DNA of 38,909 nucleotides from Candidatus Glassbacteria bacterium. Its GTDB lineage: Bacteria; Gemmatimonadota; Glassbacteria; GWA2-58-10. The position numbers were made by a program, and so were the translations under genes. This document shows positions 25,023 to 33,604 of this stretch, piece by piece (the stretch's first letter is position 1; every line of letters begins with the position of its first letter). The notes under the pieces are model-generated. The model searched no databases, was not told the DNA's origin, and saw nothing but the letters and a program-made list of their open reading frames with translations. The stretch covers positions 277 through 39,185 of the forward strand of contig VRUH01000037.1 of NCBI GenBank assembly GCA_019456185.1, in the 5' to 3' direction.

Positions 25023-25051
25023 TTGCGTACCCTGCCGATACGGGATAATAA
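25023..25051 (+). promoter_or_regulatory. Candidate promoter for the secreted protein gene at 25098
   Basis: TTGCGT (25023-25028) and TAATAA (25046-25051) with a 17-base spacer, about 45 bases before the start codon. Confidence 0.4.
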
Positions 25052-25097
25052 ATAGAGAGATATGGCATTTCACTCTTTGCACGCTCCGGAGGCTATT

Positions 25098-25973
25098 ATG
25101 CGGAAAATATCTCACGGGATACTGTGCATATGCAGCTTGCTTGCTTTATTTATGAGCCAGCCGAAAAATTTGTTGGCTACGGACGGCTGTCTGCTGCTGG
25201 AAAGCTGGCGGCAGGGCGTTTTTGTCTATCCCGAGGGTGAGCCCGGGATGCGGATGTTCCTCTGGTTCTATGAGTGGAACCTGTTCGGCGCAGTCAACCC
25301 GGGCCATCATACTTCGGCGTTTCCGATGAATTCGGACTGGTCGGTATGGGATAAGACTGTCAGCGCGGATAATACCCGGGCCGTGGTTGCCAATGACGAT
25401 ATCCGGCTTGAGCTGGAAAGCGTTGACGACGGGGTCGAGCTGATCTTGACTGTCCGCAATACCAGCGGCCGCGACTGGCCTGATCCGGCGGCGATAATAC
25501 CCTGTTTCAATCCGGGTCCTCCGCCCCATGGGGAACAATATGGTTACGAGTACAAACGCAACCGGGAATTCGCCGATCTCGATTCAACCCTGACCTGGTT
25601 CGCCGGGCCGGGGGGCCTGACCCTGCTGGACAACCGCTCGATCCATTTCAACCATGATCTGCGGGAGAGTGTCGAACGGGCGCGCCGCAGATTGGGAGGA
25701 TTCGAGTTCGACAGCAAGTGGGCTTCCTCGCCGGTGAATTCCCATGGCGGACTGCTGATCCGCGAGTCCGCCGGCAGAGAGTGGGTGACCGGGATCGCCT
25801 GGGAGCGGCACCTGTCGGCCCAGGGCCACAATCCCTGGTTGTGCATGCACCTCAGCGCAAACGTGGGACCGCTGAAACGTGGAGAGAGGATCAAACTGCG
25901 GGGGAGAATATACCTGTTTCGCGGATCGAAGGAGGATTGCTACAACCGGTATCTTGACGATTTTCAGCATTAA
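25098..25973 (+). CDS. Secreted protein of unknown function
   Basis: 291 residues from ATG 25098, chosen because GGAGG lies about seven bases upstream; an in-frame ATG at 25062 would bury the signal peptide (MRKISHGILCICSLLALFMS). The mature part begins LESWRQGVFVYPEGEPGMRM and appears all-beta, with LELESVDDGVELILTVRNTSG resembling a galactose-mutarotase-like or carbohydrate-related sandwich. There is no catalytic motif I recognise. Likely periplasmic or extracellular. It is a single-gene unit. Confidence 0.7.
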   Translation: MRKISHGILCICSLLALFMSQPKNLLATDGCLLLESWRQGVFVYPEGEPGMRMFLWFYEWNLFGAVNPGHHTSAFPMNSDWSVWDKTVSADNTRAVVANDDIRLELESVDDGVELILTVRNTSGRDWPDPAAIIPCFNPGPPPHGEQYGYEYKRNREFADLDSTLTWFAGPGGLTLLDNRSIHFNHDLRESVERARRRLGGFEFDSKWASSPVNSHGGLLIRESAGREWVTGIAWERHLSAQGHNPWLCMHLSANVGPLKRGERIKLRGRIYLFRGSKEDCYNRYLDDFQH

Positions 25974-26002
25974 AAAGGGCCGCTCACCGGTATGAGCGGC
26001 CC
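25972..26002 (-). terminator. Intrinsic terminator, orientation minus
   Basis: GGGCCGCTCA (25977-25986) and TGAGCGGCCC (25993-26002) form a perfect 10-bp stem with a 6-base loop. The T-run lies only on the reverse-strand side (A72-A76 on the plus strand), so it best terminates transcription coming from the small frame at 26101-26190. Confidence 0.75.
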
Positions 26003-26100
26003 TCAGGCTGAAAGGAGATCCCCCTGATCTATGTTAACCGGCCCGGCGCGAACTCAGGAGGTACACCGAATGCTCGTCGGCGCTCCGGGCCGGATTACTT

Positions 26101-26190
26101 TCAGGCCAGCGCCAGACCGATAAGGGCGAAATACAGCACCATGCCCACGGCCGCCGGACTGATAAGCCGAAAATATTCGCCTGCGTTCAT
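26101..26190 (-). CDS. 29-residue single-span membrane peptide
   Basis: A tiny frame, MNAGEYFRLISPAAVGM then VLYFALIGLALA and stop. A polar N-terminus of about 11 residues is followed by one hydrophobic helix. GGAGG at 26196-26200, five bases before the ATG, is close to ideal, and a minus-strand terminator lies 100 bases downstream, so the region has gene-like architecture. An in-frame ATG 36 bases upstream would add 12 residues without a ribosome-binding site. Peptides like this often serve as small subunits of transporters or oxidases or as regulators. No family is assigned. Confidence 0.55.
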   Translation of the reverse strand: MNAGEYFRLISPAAVGMVLYFALIGLALA

Positions 26191-26415
26191 CGCTGCCTCC
26201 GTGTTAAAAATATAACCGCGCATCCTGCTCCCCCGCTTCATGCCCTGCTGTTGATTGCTTCTGAACGTAAGACACCTCGGCACTCGAAAAGGTTTCACTT
26301 TTTTTACTGTACCGCCGAATAATGGACACCCGGCAAAACAATTCACAATTGGCCCCTCGGTTGATAGATTCATTAATGAAGAGATTTGCTGCTGCCTCAC
26401 GAACGGGGACCTGAT

Positions 26416-27870
26416 ATGTTCCGTCAATCGAGCACAAGTATCCGCACCAAACTGATAGCCACTTTCGCGGCGCTGGTACTGCCGCTGCTGGCTCTCAGCG
26501 GATATTTGTTCCATACCACCGCCCGCGAGAGCCTCGACCGCGAGCTCGGACACCGGCTGGTGGCTGTGGCCCAGGCCACTGTCACCAGGTTCAACCCGAC
26601 TATCCTGACCGGGTTTCGCCGCGGCGACCAGAGCGGGCGGACCTACGGCAGTTACCGGGCCAGCCTGCTGGAAATCAGGGACCGGACCGGGCTGGAGCGC
26701 ATTTTCGTGTTCGACCCCGACGGACGGAGTATCATGGACACCCGCGATGGTGTCGAATTCGGTTCCGAGTACGCCAGGCTGAGTTTTCAGCGCGCTGAAA
26801 TGCGGTCCTGCCTGGAGGGACAGGCGACCGCCAGCGTGCTGTTCCGGAGCGAGGACGGACGGTGGTACAAGTCCGGGTTCGCGCCGGTGTTCGATGACGA
26901 GTTGCGAGCGGTCGCGGTGGTGGCTACCGACGCCAGTGCGGGTTACCTGGACGTGATCCGCGGCCTCGACCGCTCGATTGCGCTGTTCGTTCTGCTGGGA
27001 GCCGTGGTGGCGGTCGGACTGGGATTCCTGCTGGCCCGGACAATCAGCCGGCCGGTGGACCGGCTGGTGCGTCAGGCCGAGCGGATCGGGCGGGGCCGGC
27101 TGGAGCTTCCGCTGGAGGATGGCGACCTGGGCAACCGGGAATTGCAGTATCTGGCCACGGCGATGGAGCGGATGCGTCAGCGGCTGGCCCAGCGCGAAGA
27201 AAACCAGCGGATGATAGTGGCCGGGGTGGCCCACGAGATCCGTAACCCCCTGGGCGGAGTTGAGATGTTCGCTTCTCTGGCCCGTCAGGAACTGGAGCAG
27301 GACAGCGAGGCTGCCGGGTTTATCGACCGGGTGAACCGCGAGGTGGCCAGCCTGAAACGGATTATCGGCGATTTTCTGGAGTTCGCCCGGCCCTCCCAGC
27401 CCCAGACCGAGCCGGTCGGCCTGGCCGAGGCGGCTGTAAAAGCGGCCGGTCTGCTGGAGGCGGATTTCTCTCGCCTGAACGCACGAATACAATTGGATAT
27501 CCCCGACGGTTTTCCGCCTGTCTCGGCCGATCCCGAACACACGGGCCGCGTCCTGCTCAACCTGCTGACCAACGCGCTGGAGGCACTGCCTGAGACCGGA
27601 GGCATCGTGCGGGTTTTCGCCGAGCCGGGCCAAGACAACGAACTGCTGCTCCATGTTGAAGACAACGGCTGCGGGATGGACCGGGAGACGATTGCCAGGG
27701 TATTCAATCCGTTTTTCACCACCCGCGACGACGGCATGGGGCTGGGCCTGGCGATCGTGAAAAAAACTCTGGAGGAAAACGGGGCGGCTATCGAGGTGCG
27801 AAGCGAACCGGGCCGGGGAAGTACGTTTACGATCTATTTCCAGACGGCGGCGCGTGGGCATGACGAATAA
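26416..27870 (+). CDS. Membrane sensor histidine kinase
   Basis: 484 residues from ATG 26416. Two membrane helices (about 11-33 and 187-208) bracket a periplasmic sensor region (34-186) that resembles a PAS/dCache-like fold (IFVFDPDGRSIMDT). HAMP follows (208-255), then HisKA with VAGVAHEIRNPLGG (phospho-His273), and HATPase with N-box LLNLLTNALEAL, DNGCGMD, FNPFFTT and GMGLGLAIV. It autophosphorylates on His and would pass the phosphate to a response regulator, but none is adjacent. The NtrB/ZraS-like core suggests a partner of the sigma-54 activator type (inference). A rhomboid gene follows after 21 bases and may be co-transcribed. Confidence 0.93.
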   Translation: MFRQSSTSIRTKLIATFAALVLPLLALSGYLFHTTARESLDRELGHRLVAVAQATVTRFNPTILTGFRRGDQSGRTYGSYRASLLEIRDRTGLERIFVFDPDGRSIMDTRDGVEFGSEYARLSFQRAEMRSCLEGQATASVLFRSEDGRWYKSGFAPVFDDELRAVAVVATDASAGYLDVIRGLDRSIALFVLLGAVVAVGLGFLLARTISRPVDRLVRQAERIGRGRLELPLEDGDLGNRELQYLATAMERMRQRLAQREENQRMIVAGVAHEIRNPLGGVEMFASLARQELEQDSEAAGFIDRVNREVASLKRIIGDFLEFARPSQPQTEPVGLAEAAVKAAGLLEADFSRLNARIQLDIPDGFPPVSADPEHTGRVLLNLLTNALEALPETGGIVRVFAEPGQDNELLLHVEDNGCGMDRETIARVFNPFFTTRDDGMGLGLAIVKKTLEENGAAIEVRSEPGRGSTFTIYFQTAARGHDE

Positions 27871-27891
27871 AAGCGCAGGGAAATCCTCGGG

Positions 27892-28581
27892 ATGATTCCT
27901 TTCAAGGACAATGTCCCCACCAGGACAACTCCGGTCGTGACGATCCTGTTTATTGCGGTCAACCTCGCCGTCTTCCTCTACCAGACAGTGGTCCCGCTGG
28001 AGACCAATGTCGCTCTGGTGTACCTGCTGGGTGTAATCCCCGCGCGCGTCACCGACCTGCCGTCATGGTTGTTCCCCGGCCTGCACAACCCCGGCGTTTC
28101 AATGCTCAGCTCGATGTTCATGCACGGGGGCTGGATGCACCTGGGCGGCAACATGCTCTACCTCTGGATTTTCGGCAACAATGTGGAGGACGCGATGGGC
28201 CATTTACGGTTCGTCGCTTTCTATCTGCTCTGTGGAGTCGCGGCGGCGGCGGCCCAGGTTATCAGCGCTCCGGCGAGCACGGCGCCGATGATCGGGGCCA
28301 GCGGCGCGGTAAGCGGAATCCTTGGGGCGTACCTGATCCTGCACCCGTTCGCCCGGGTCAAGACCCTTATTATCATCATCTTCTTCATCCGCGTTATCGA
28401 ACTGCCGGCCCTGATCGTGCTCGGCGTGTGGTTCATGTTCCAGATCATCAACAGCCTCTCCGCACCGTCCAGCGCGGCCGGTGTGGCCTGGTATGCCCAT
28501 ATCGGCGGCTTTCTGGTCGGCCTGGCCCTGATCCGGTTTTTCCAGAGCCGCAGGGTCCCGCGCCGCTATGCGCGCCAGTAG
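27892..28581 (+). CDS. Rhomboid-family intramembrane serine protease
   Basis: 229 residues with six or seven membrane helices. The catalytic dyad is visible: Ser137 in GASGAVSG and His203 in YAHIGGFLVG. The helix-2 elements MHGGWMHLGGNMLYLW supply the conserved His83 and Asn87 of the oxyanion region. It cleaves membrane proteins inside the bilayer. It lies 21 bases after the histidine kinase gene and 42 before the propeller-like gene, all on one strand, so a shared transcript is likely. Substrate unknown; the kinase and its small neighbours are possible but untested targets. Confidence 0.93.
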   Translation: MIPFKDNVPTRTTPVVTILFIAVNLAVFLYQTVVPLETNVALVYLLGVIPARVTDLPSWLFPGLHNPGVSMLSSMFMHGGWMHLGGNMLYLWIFGNNVEDAMGHLRFVAFYLLCGVAAAAAQVISAPASTAPMIGASGAVSGILGAYLILHPFARVKTLIIIIFFIRVIELPALIVLGVWFMFQIINSLSAPSSAAGVAWYAHIGGFLVGLALIRFFQSRRVPRRYARQ

Positions 28582-28623
28582 CTGCGCCGGAAGAATTTGC
28601 CTAACCTTGACAGGAGAGAATGG

Positions 28624-30033
28624 ATGAAGTTCACCAAAGAGTTCACAGCTACCTTGGCGGTATTCCTGTCCGCTTTCTACTGTTCCGGTTCGCTTGCCGG
28701 CCCGATCGGAGAATTGCTGCCGCCTATATTCGATACTTTGGTGGACAGCACGCACTGCCGCAGCGCTCATATCACCACCAGGCCGCACAACCGCAAGGTG
28801 GTCTATCATCAGCCCACGGGACGGTGGTTCCTGTTTTACGGCACCGGCGATTGGGATGATACCGATGAGTCGTCCGGAGCCGATAAGGAGCTGATAGCCT
28901 GGCGCAGCACAACCGACGGGTTCAGTTTCAGCCCCCACAGAACCGCGGTCCATGGTAACGGTCACTCGAGTTCCGTGGACGTCATCCTGGCCGGCGACAG
29001 CCTGTACCTGACCGAAGCCCGTTTCGGCTACTGGATGCAACGGGCGGGTTACCAGGAAGTTGAGGACAGCGTACAATGGTTCAGCAAAGAACGGATGAAC
29101 CCGGATGGCCCGAATTTCTTCTCTCCGCTGGAAATATTCTCCTTCGCCGTAGCCGACGACAGCCTTGTGCTGACCGGCAGAGCGGAGGCTCTGACGGGTG
29201 ATGCGCATTTCGGGCACGCCGGTCCGCATTATTCCAGCCTCACAACCGACAGTGACGGTTATTTCTGGGTCGCGGCGCGCGCGCAGACGGCTGAATACGG
29301 GATTTATCAAACCTGGGTGGCCCGCAGCAGCGAGCCGGTCGATATCTCCGCCTGGGAGCCTTTCGATTCCGTTTATTTAAGCCCCGGCCAGGGCACGCTC
29401 GCTCCTCAAATAATCGGCCTCGATCAAGGAAAAGTCTCTCTGGTGCTGTTCTCCCAGGCCGCAAACGGCCTTTTTCACCTCGGCTACGATCCGGCGTCCG
29501 GGTCATGGAGCGAGCCGCTTAAAATCGGCAGCTCCTACAAGAGCAAGCGGGCCAGCGCGGTTTTCGACCCCGGCTCCCGCAGGCTCCACGTAGTGTACAC
29601 TGATTCAACATTCGCCCTCAGGCACCGCTGGCTGGCCGCCCCCTACGCAGACGAAAACTGGTATCCGCCGCTCTCGGAAGCGGGCAATCTGGTTTCAACG
29701 ATAGCCGGAGCCGATACTGGCGATGACGATCTCAGCCTGTCGGTCAATCCTGGTACCAATCCCGCTACGCTGGCATTGCTGCACAGGGGACCTGACGAGT
29801 ATCTGCGCCTGCGCTATTACGATGGGCGGGAATGGATAAAAAAGGAGATCAATGTCGGCGCCAATGACCAGGAACTGAGCTGTGACGAGGTCTCGGCGGT
29901 TGCCGATTTTTCACAGGGCCTGGCCTTTGTCTACTGGTGCCGGTGGCGCAGCCCCTCGACAGCCGGCAGGCGGAATAAGATCGGTTGCGTCCGGTTCGGA
30001 CTCATTAAAGACGTGGCCGGGCTGTTCCGCTGA
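28624..30033 (+). CDS. Secreted propeller-like protein (sialidase-like fold suspected)
   Basis: 469 residues from ATG 28624, where CAGGAG at 28611-28616 gives good spacing; an ATG at 28620 lies in another frame. Signal peptide MKFTKEFTATLAVFLSAFY. Repeated units with a hydrophobic strand and W/F-rich turns (WFLFYGTGDWDD, SPLEIFSFAVADDSLVL, YFWVAARAQTAEYGIYQTW, RRLHVVYTDSTFALRH) suggest a beta-propeller. No Asp-box or catalytic set is clear, so hydrolase activity is not claimed. Probably binds or processes an extracellular glycan. Follows the rhomboid gene by 42 bases. Confidence 0.6.
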   Translation: MKFTKEFTATLAVFLSAFYCSGSLAGPIGELLPPIFDTLVDSTHCRSAHITTRPHNRKVVYHQPTGRWFLFYGTGDWDDTDESSGADKELIAWRSTTDGFSFSPHRTAVHGNGHSSSVDVILAGDSLYLTEARFGYWMQRAGYQEVEDSVQWFSKERMNPDGPNFFSPLEIFSFAVADDSLVLTGRAEALTGDAHFGHAGPHYSSLTTDSDGYFWVAARAQTAEYGIYQTWVARSSEPVDISAWEPFDSVYLSPGQGTLAPQIIGLDQGKVSLVLFSQAANGLFHLGYDPASGSWSEPLKIGSSYKSKRASAVFDPGSRRLHVVYTDSTFALRHRWLAAPYADENWYPPLSEAGNLVSTIAGADTGDDDLSLSVNPGTNPATLALLHRGPDEYLRLRYYDGREWIKKEINVGANDQELSCDEVSAVADFSQGLAFVYWCRWRSPSTAGRRNKIGCVRFGLIKDVAGLFR

Positions 30034-30130
30034 CAGATGGCGAATCCGCTGTCCTTGACCCTTTTAAGCCGGCTTGGTATGATTGATGCCGGCCTCGACA
30101 GAAACCGTCAATGAACACCTGCGAGCAGCG

Positions 30131-31096
30131 ATGAGGATCCTGGTAATCGGCGCCACCGGCCACGTGGGCACATACCTCGTGCCGCGGCTGGTACGGGCCG
30201 GACACGAACTGGTTGCCATCAGCCGTGGCCGTCACCAACCGTATACGCCCGATCCAGCCTGGGAACAGGTCGAAAAGGTGCAGATCGACCGCGAGGCCGG
30301 GGACAGGGCGGGGACATTCGGCGCGACGGTGGCCGGCACCGGCGCCGAGGTGGTGATCGACCTGATCCTGTTCCACCCGGAGAGTGTCGGGCAGTTGATC
30401 GAATCCCTGGCAGGCAGAATTGTCCAGTATGTCTACTGCGGCACAATGTGGGTTTACGGCTCTCTCCAGCTGGCGCCCACCACGGAGAATGACCCGCGCG
30501 CGGCCGAGGACTCCTACGGACGCGAGAAAGCGGAAATCGAGCGGATGTTGACCCGGGCGGCCCACAGCGGCAATTTCCCGGCCAGCACCATCCATCCGGG
30601 ACATATCGTGGGGCCCGGCTGGCCGCCGATCAATCCCGCGGGGAACCTCAATCCGCATGTCTGGGAAAAGCTGGGCCGGGGCGAGCGGCTGGTACTGCCG
30701 GACCACGGCCTGGCCACGCTGCACCACGTCCATGCCGATGATGTCGCCCAGGGGCTGCAACTGGCGGCCGAAAACCCGGACAAGGCTGTCGGGGAGAGTT
30801 TCAATGTGGTCAGCCCCCAGGCGGTCACCCTGCGGGGGTTCAGCCGCGAGGTGGCGAGCTGGTTCGGCAGGGAAGCCAACCTCTCCTACCGGGACTGGGG
30901 CGAGTGGCGGAAGTACGAAAGCAAGGAAGATATCGAGGCCACCTGGGAGCATATCCGCAACAGCCCCTGCGGATCTATCGAGAAAGCGCGGCGGGTGCTG
31001 GGCTACAAGCCGCAATATTCCACCAGCGGGATGATCCGCGAGTCGCTGGCCTGGCTGATCGCCAACGGCCGTGTCGACCTGCCCCCGCTGGATTAG
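30131..31096 (+). CDS. NAD-dependent epimerase/dehydratase family protein
   Basis: 321 residues. An extended SDR: MRILVIGATGHVGTYLVPRL holds the glycine-rich nucleotide motif, CGTMWVYG covers the middle strand, and SYGREKAEIE supplies the Tyr-x-x-x-Lys catalytic pair. Such enzymes modify UDP- or free sugars (epimerases, dehydratases, reductases). The start at 30131 begins directly with the Rossmann strand; an upstream TTG would add 16 residues with no support. It is followed after 51 bases by a GH13 enzyme, with which it may share a transcript. The sugar is unknown. Confidence 0.9.
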   Translation: MRILVIGATGHVGTYLVPRLVRAGHELVAISRGRHQPYTPDPAWEQVEKVQIDREAGDRAGTFGATVAGTGAEVVIDLILFHPESVGQLIESLAGRIVQYVYCGTMWVYGSLQLAPTTENDPRAAEDSYGREKAEIERMLTRAAHSGNFPASTIHPGHIVGPGWPPINPAGNLNPHVWEKLGRGERLVLPDHGLATLHHVHADDVAQGLQLAAENPDKAVGESFNVVSPQAVTLRGFSREVASWFGREANLSYRDWGEWRKYESKEDIEATWEHIRNSPCGSIEKARRVLGYKPQYSTSGMIRESLAWLIANGRVDLPPLD

Positions 31097-31147
31097 CGTT
31101 ACCGATTCATTGGCGCTCCGCTTCGTCTTCCTTTTCCCGAGGCCTGA

Positions 31148-32452
31148 GTGAAAGATCAACCCGCCCTGATCTACAACCTGTTCCCCCGGCTGGCCGGGCC
31201 GTTCACCACCTGGCGGCTCCATCTCGAACGCGCCGCCGCGATGGGTTTCAACTGGTTGTTTATCAACCCGGTCTCTATCCCCGGATTTTCCGGCAGCCTC
31301 TACGCGGTCAAGGATTTTTATCAATTCAACCCCCTGTTTGTCGATACGGAGTCGACGCTCAGCCCCACCCGCCAGTTCGCGCAAATGGTCGAGCAGGCTC
31401 ACAGCCTGGGGCTGCGCGTGATGGTGGACCTGGTGATCAACCACACCGCAATCGACAGTCCGCTGGTTAAAGAACACCCCGGCTGGTACAAACGCGACCA
31501 AAAGGGCAAGATCAAAAACCCCGGCGCTTACGAAGACGGGAAACTGGTGGCGCTCTGGGGCGATCTGGCCGAAGTCGACAACACCAGAAGCGCCGACCGC
31601 GACAACTTGTGGGAATACTGGCGGCAGCTTGTGCAGTTCTGGCTGGGGCTGGGCGTGGACGGGTTCCGCTGCGACGCCGCCTACAAGATACCGTCCGCAC
31701 TCTGGCGGCACCTGATCGGCCGGGCACGGGAAAGCGCTCCGGCAACCGGCTGGTTCGCCGAAAGCCTCGGCTGTACTATCGAGCAGGTGGTGGAACTGGC
31801 CGAAAGCGGATTCGACTACGTGTTCAACAGCAGCAAATACTGGGACTGGCGTGAGAGCTGGTGCCTCGACCAGTACGAGCAGAGCCGCCAGTTGGCCCCC
31901 TCGGTCAGTTTCCCCGAAAGCCACGACACACCCCGGCTGGCGAAGGAGTTGAAAGGCGACCCGGCCGCCATCGGTCAGCGCTACCTGTTCGAGGCCCTGT
32001 TCAGCACGGGGGTGATGATCCCGCTCGGTTTCGAGTTCGCTTTCCGCAAAAAAACCGACGTGGTCCACACAACTCCGGATGACTGGGAAGCGACCGGAGT
32101 CGACCTGAGCGGGTTTATCCGCGCGGTCAACGAGTTCAAACTGGCGAACGATATTTTTTGCCGGGAACACCCGACTTATTCGTTCGGCCTGGCCGATGGT
32201 ACCGGCGACGTGGCCGGAGTACTTAAACTGGCGGCTGAAAACGGCCCCGGCGCACTGCTGATGATCAACCGCAGCAGTTCTGATACCCAGCACGTTGTGG
32301 TGGAAAATCTTCGCCAGGCCCTGCCCGGCGGGCCGGAGATTCGCCTGGTGGTCCCCGGAGAGAAAGTTCGATCAGAGGTTGTCGAGGGTGAGCGTTTCGA
32401 GGCCGATCTCCCGCCAGCGGCATTGTGGCTGCTGATGCGCGATTCCAGCTAG
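31148..32452 (+). CDS. GH13 alpha-amylase-family enzyme, GlgE-like core
   Basis: 434 residues starting with GTG. The four GH13 regions are present: DLVINH (94-99), DGFRCDAAYK with nucleophile Asp176, GWFAESL with acid/base Glu205, and SFPESHDTPR with His259-Asp260. The opening YNLFPRLAGPFTTW and MGFNWLFINPVS then GFSGSLYAVKDFY are typical of the maltosyltransferase GlgE (GH13_3) group, but the GlgE N-terminal domain is absent. It is therefore a minimal member acting on alpha-glucan or a maltose-type donor; hydrolase or transferase cannot be settled. No signal peptide. A short C-terminal beta domain (about 360-434) ends the protein. Confidence 0.88.
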   Translation: MKDQPALIYNLFPRLAGPFTTWRLHLERAAAMGFNWLFINPVSIPGFSGSLYAVKDFYQFNPLFVDTESTLSPTRQFAQMVEQAHSLGLRVMVDLVINHTAIDSPLVKEHPGWYKRDQKGKIKNPGAYEDGKLVALWGDLAEVDNTRSADRDNLWEYWRQLVQFWLGLGVDGFRCDAAYKIPSALWRHLIGRARESAPATGWFAESLGCTIEQVVELAESGFDYVFNSSKYWDWRESWCLDQYEQSRQLAPSVSFPESHDTPRLAKELKGDPAAIGQRYLFEALFSTGVMIPLGFEFAFRKKTDVVHTTPDDWEATGVDLSGFIRAVNEFKLANDIFCREHPTYSFGLADGTGDVAGVLKLAAENGPGALLMINRSSSDTQHVVVENLRQALPGGPEIRLVVPGEKVRSEVVEGERFEADLPPAALWLLMRDSS

Positions 32453-32537
32453 AGCTAATGTCAGATGTTTTTTCTTTTTGTAAAGGCAAGAAAACTCTAA
32501 GAATGGTACAGAAATACTTCCTTTGTTAAAGAAAATC

Positions 32538-32615
32538 GTAGGGGCGACACATGTGTCGCCCGTCAACTTGTGCGCCTGTTGTATGCTTTGCGGGCGAGGC
32601 ATGCCTCGCCCCTAC
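32538..32615. repeat. REP-like palindromic element with two 20-bp perfect palindromes
   Basis: Outer ends GTAGGGGCGA (32538-32547) and TCGCCCCTAC (32606-32615) are perfect inverted repeats. Inside each end is a 20-base perfect palindrome (32542-32561 with ACATGT at its centre, and 32592-32611 with GCATGC), separated by 30 bases. This is a double-hairpin arrangement like REP or BIME elements, non-coding. Confidence 0.85.
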
Positions 32616-32707
32616 AAGGAAAGGAACAGCCCTTGGAAGAATAACCAATCGAATAATTATTTTGACAACCGCTATAAACTGCTTCTATAACGCAAGGGAG
32701 TCGGACC

Positions 32708-32857
32708 ATGAAACGCGCACTCCTGCTATCAATGCTTGCTGTTGTGTTTACGGTCTTCAGCGCTCCCGCCGCCCGGGCTGACTTCCTGGATGAGCTGGAG
32801 GGCGCGTCCTACATGGAAGAGGGGATCGTCTACGCTAAAATCGGCGAGCGGGATTAA
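32708..32857 (+). CDS. Small secreted peptide; N-terminal part of a gene probably split by an insertion
   Basis: 49 codons with AAGGGAG upstream and a clear signal peptide (MKRALLLSMLAVVFTVFS, cleavage after ARA), then DFLDELEGASYMEEGI and VYAKIGERD. The last three residues (from 32849) lie in AT-rich DNA that appears inserted. Removing 32849-33604 joins GE of this frame to IYREAATAG of the frame ending at 33721, giving an 85-residue secreted protein. As it stands the gene may still express a truncated 49-residue product. Confidence 0.6.
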   Translation: MKRALLLSMLAVVFTVFSAPAARADFLDELEGASYMEEGIVYAKIGERD

Positions 32858-33092
32858 AAGAAAAAAAACGCTTAAGAGCTTTTTGGGGATGGTCCTTTGG
32901 AGGATTTATTTTTTTAAGTTTTTGCATCTCTCCCGAAAGAGATTTCAGTTCCTGGATAATTGCATTTATATCGCGAAGAATGAATTTGATCAATTTAACG
33001 AAAATGTAAAAGCTGTAAGCGAGAATGAGAAAAAGCCCTATGCATTGGATATTAAGATTATCCAGAAAGACCAATACTTGATTAATAGACAT
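32835..33092 (-). CDS. Predicted small membrane protein in AT-rich DNA
   Basis: 85 residues with GGGGGGA four bases before the ATG. One long hydrophobic stretch (NIQCIGLFLILAYSFYIFVK, about 14-33) is followed by an amphipathic helix (ELKSLSGEMQKLKKIN) and a basic end. Size and layout recall holin-like or stress membrane peptides, but no family is recognised. Its last few codons and stop fall in host sequence at the left edge of the suspected insertion (before 32849). The overlapping plus-strand frame 32736-33134 is a less convincing alternative. Confidence 0.45.
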   Translation of the reverse strand: MSINQVLVFLDNLNIQCIGLFLILAYSFYIFVKLIKFILRDINAIIQELKSLSGEMQKLKKINPPKDHPQKALKRFFSFNPARRF

Positions 33093-33604
33093 TTTATCCC
33101 CCCAGTTACGGGGATTTGGCAGGCACTAAATTAGGGAGACATAAAGTGTATTTTGTGAAAAAAGGTTAAACTTCCATATTGTAATCACTTAAAGCTCGAA
33201 AAATGAGCAATTATCAATTGCATAACTGGAGGATTCACTTTGACTATGCTATAAAAATGACAGTTGTCAAGGATTTTTTTAAGGCGTTTCATAAGTTGTT
33301 GCTACAATACAAGTTACCAATAAATCTAATTTTTTACCCCAACTTTAAAAAAATAAATGCAATTTCTCTGCCAAACTAAAAAATCTCTATCATAAATCCC
33401 TATGTGTTTAAATTACATATAGATAACAAAAAAGGCAGCCATTAAGAATTAAGAAGATTTTACACAATACTTAAAATCTTTATAGTTCTTTTGCTCTATT
33501 GTGAAGTTTTTTACCAAATAAAGAGCACTAAAATGCAAGTAAATACTTATTGATCGATAAAAAACATCAAAGCCACAAGGTTTATACAAATAATGCCAAG
33601 CGAG
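32849..33604. mobile_element. AT-rich insertion of unknown type, about 750 bases, possible 5-bp target duplication
   Basis: GC-rich host sequence stops after GCGAG at 32844-32848 and resumes at GCGAG 33600-33604. The span between is markedly AT-rich. The two GCGAG copies are in the same codon phase (offset 756, a multiple of 3), and deleting the span restores one frame. No terminal inverted repeats or transposase were found, so the element class is open (degenerate IS, MITE or other). Confidence 0.5.
33093..33592. other. AT-rich DNA without a supported gene
   Basis: The right part of the suspected insertion. Only short frames with no ribosome-binding site or domain pattern occur; the reverse frame 33449-33712 runs across the host fragment and is not believed. 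No RNA gene recognised. Confidence 0.5.

Noticed and set aside
26191-27861. 586-residue reverse frame opposite the histidine kinase
   Set aside because: An antisense shadow of GC-rich codons. Only its last 30 codons (26101-26190) have their own start and ribosome-binding site.
30005-32293. 762-residue reverse frame opposite the epimerase and GH13 genes
   Set aside because: Antisense shadow of two clearly recognisable genes, with no domain pattern of its own.
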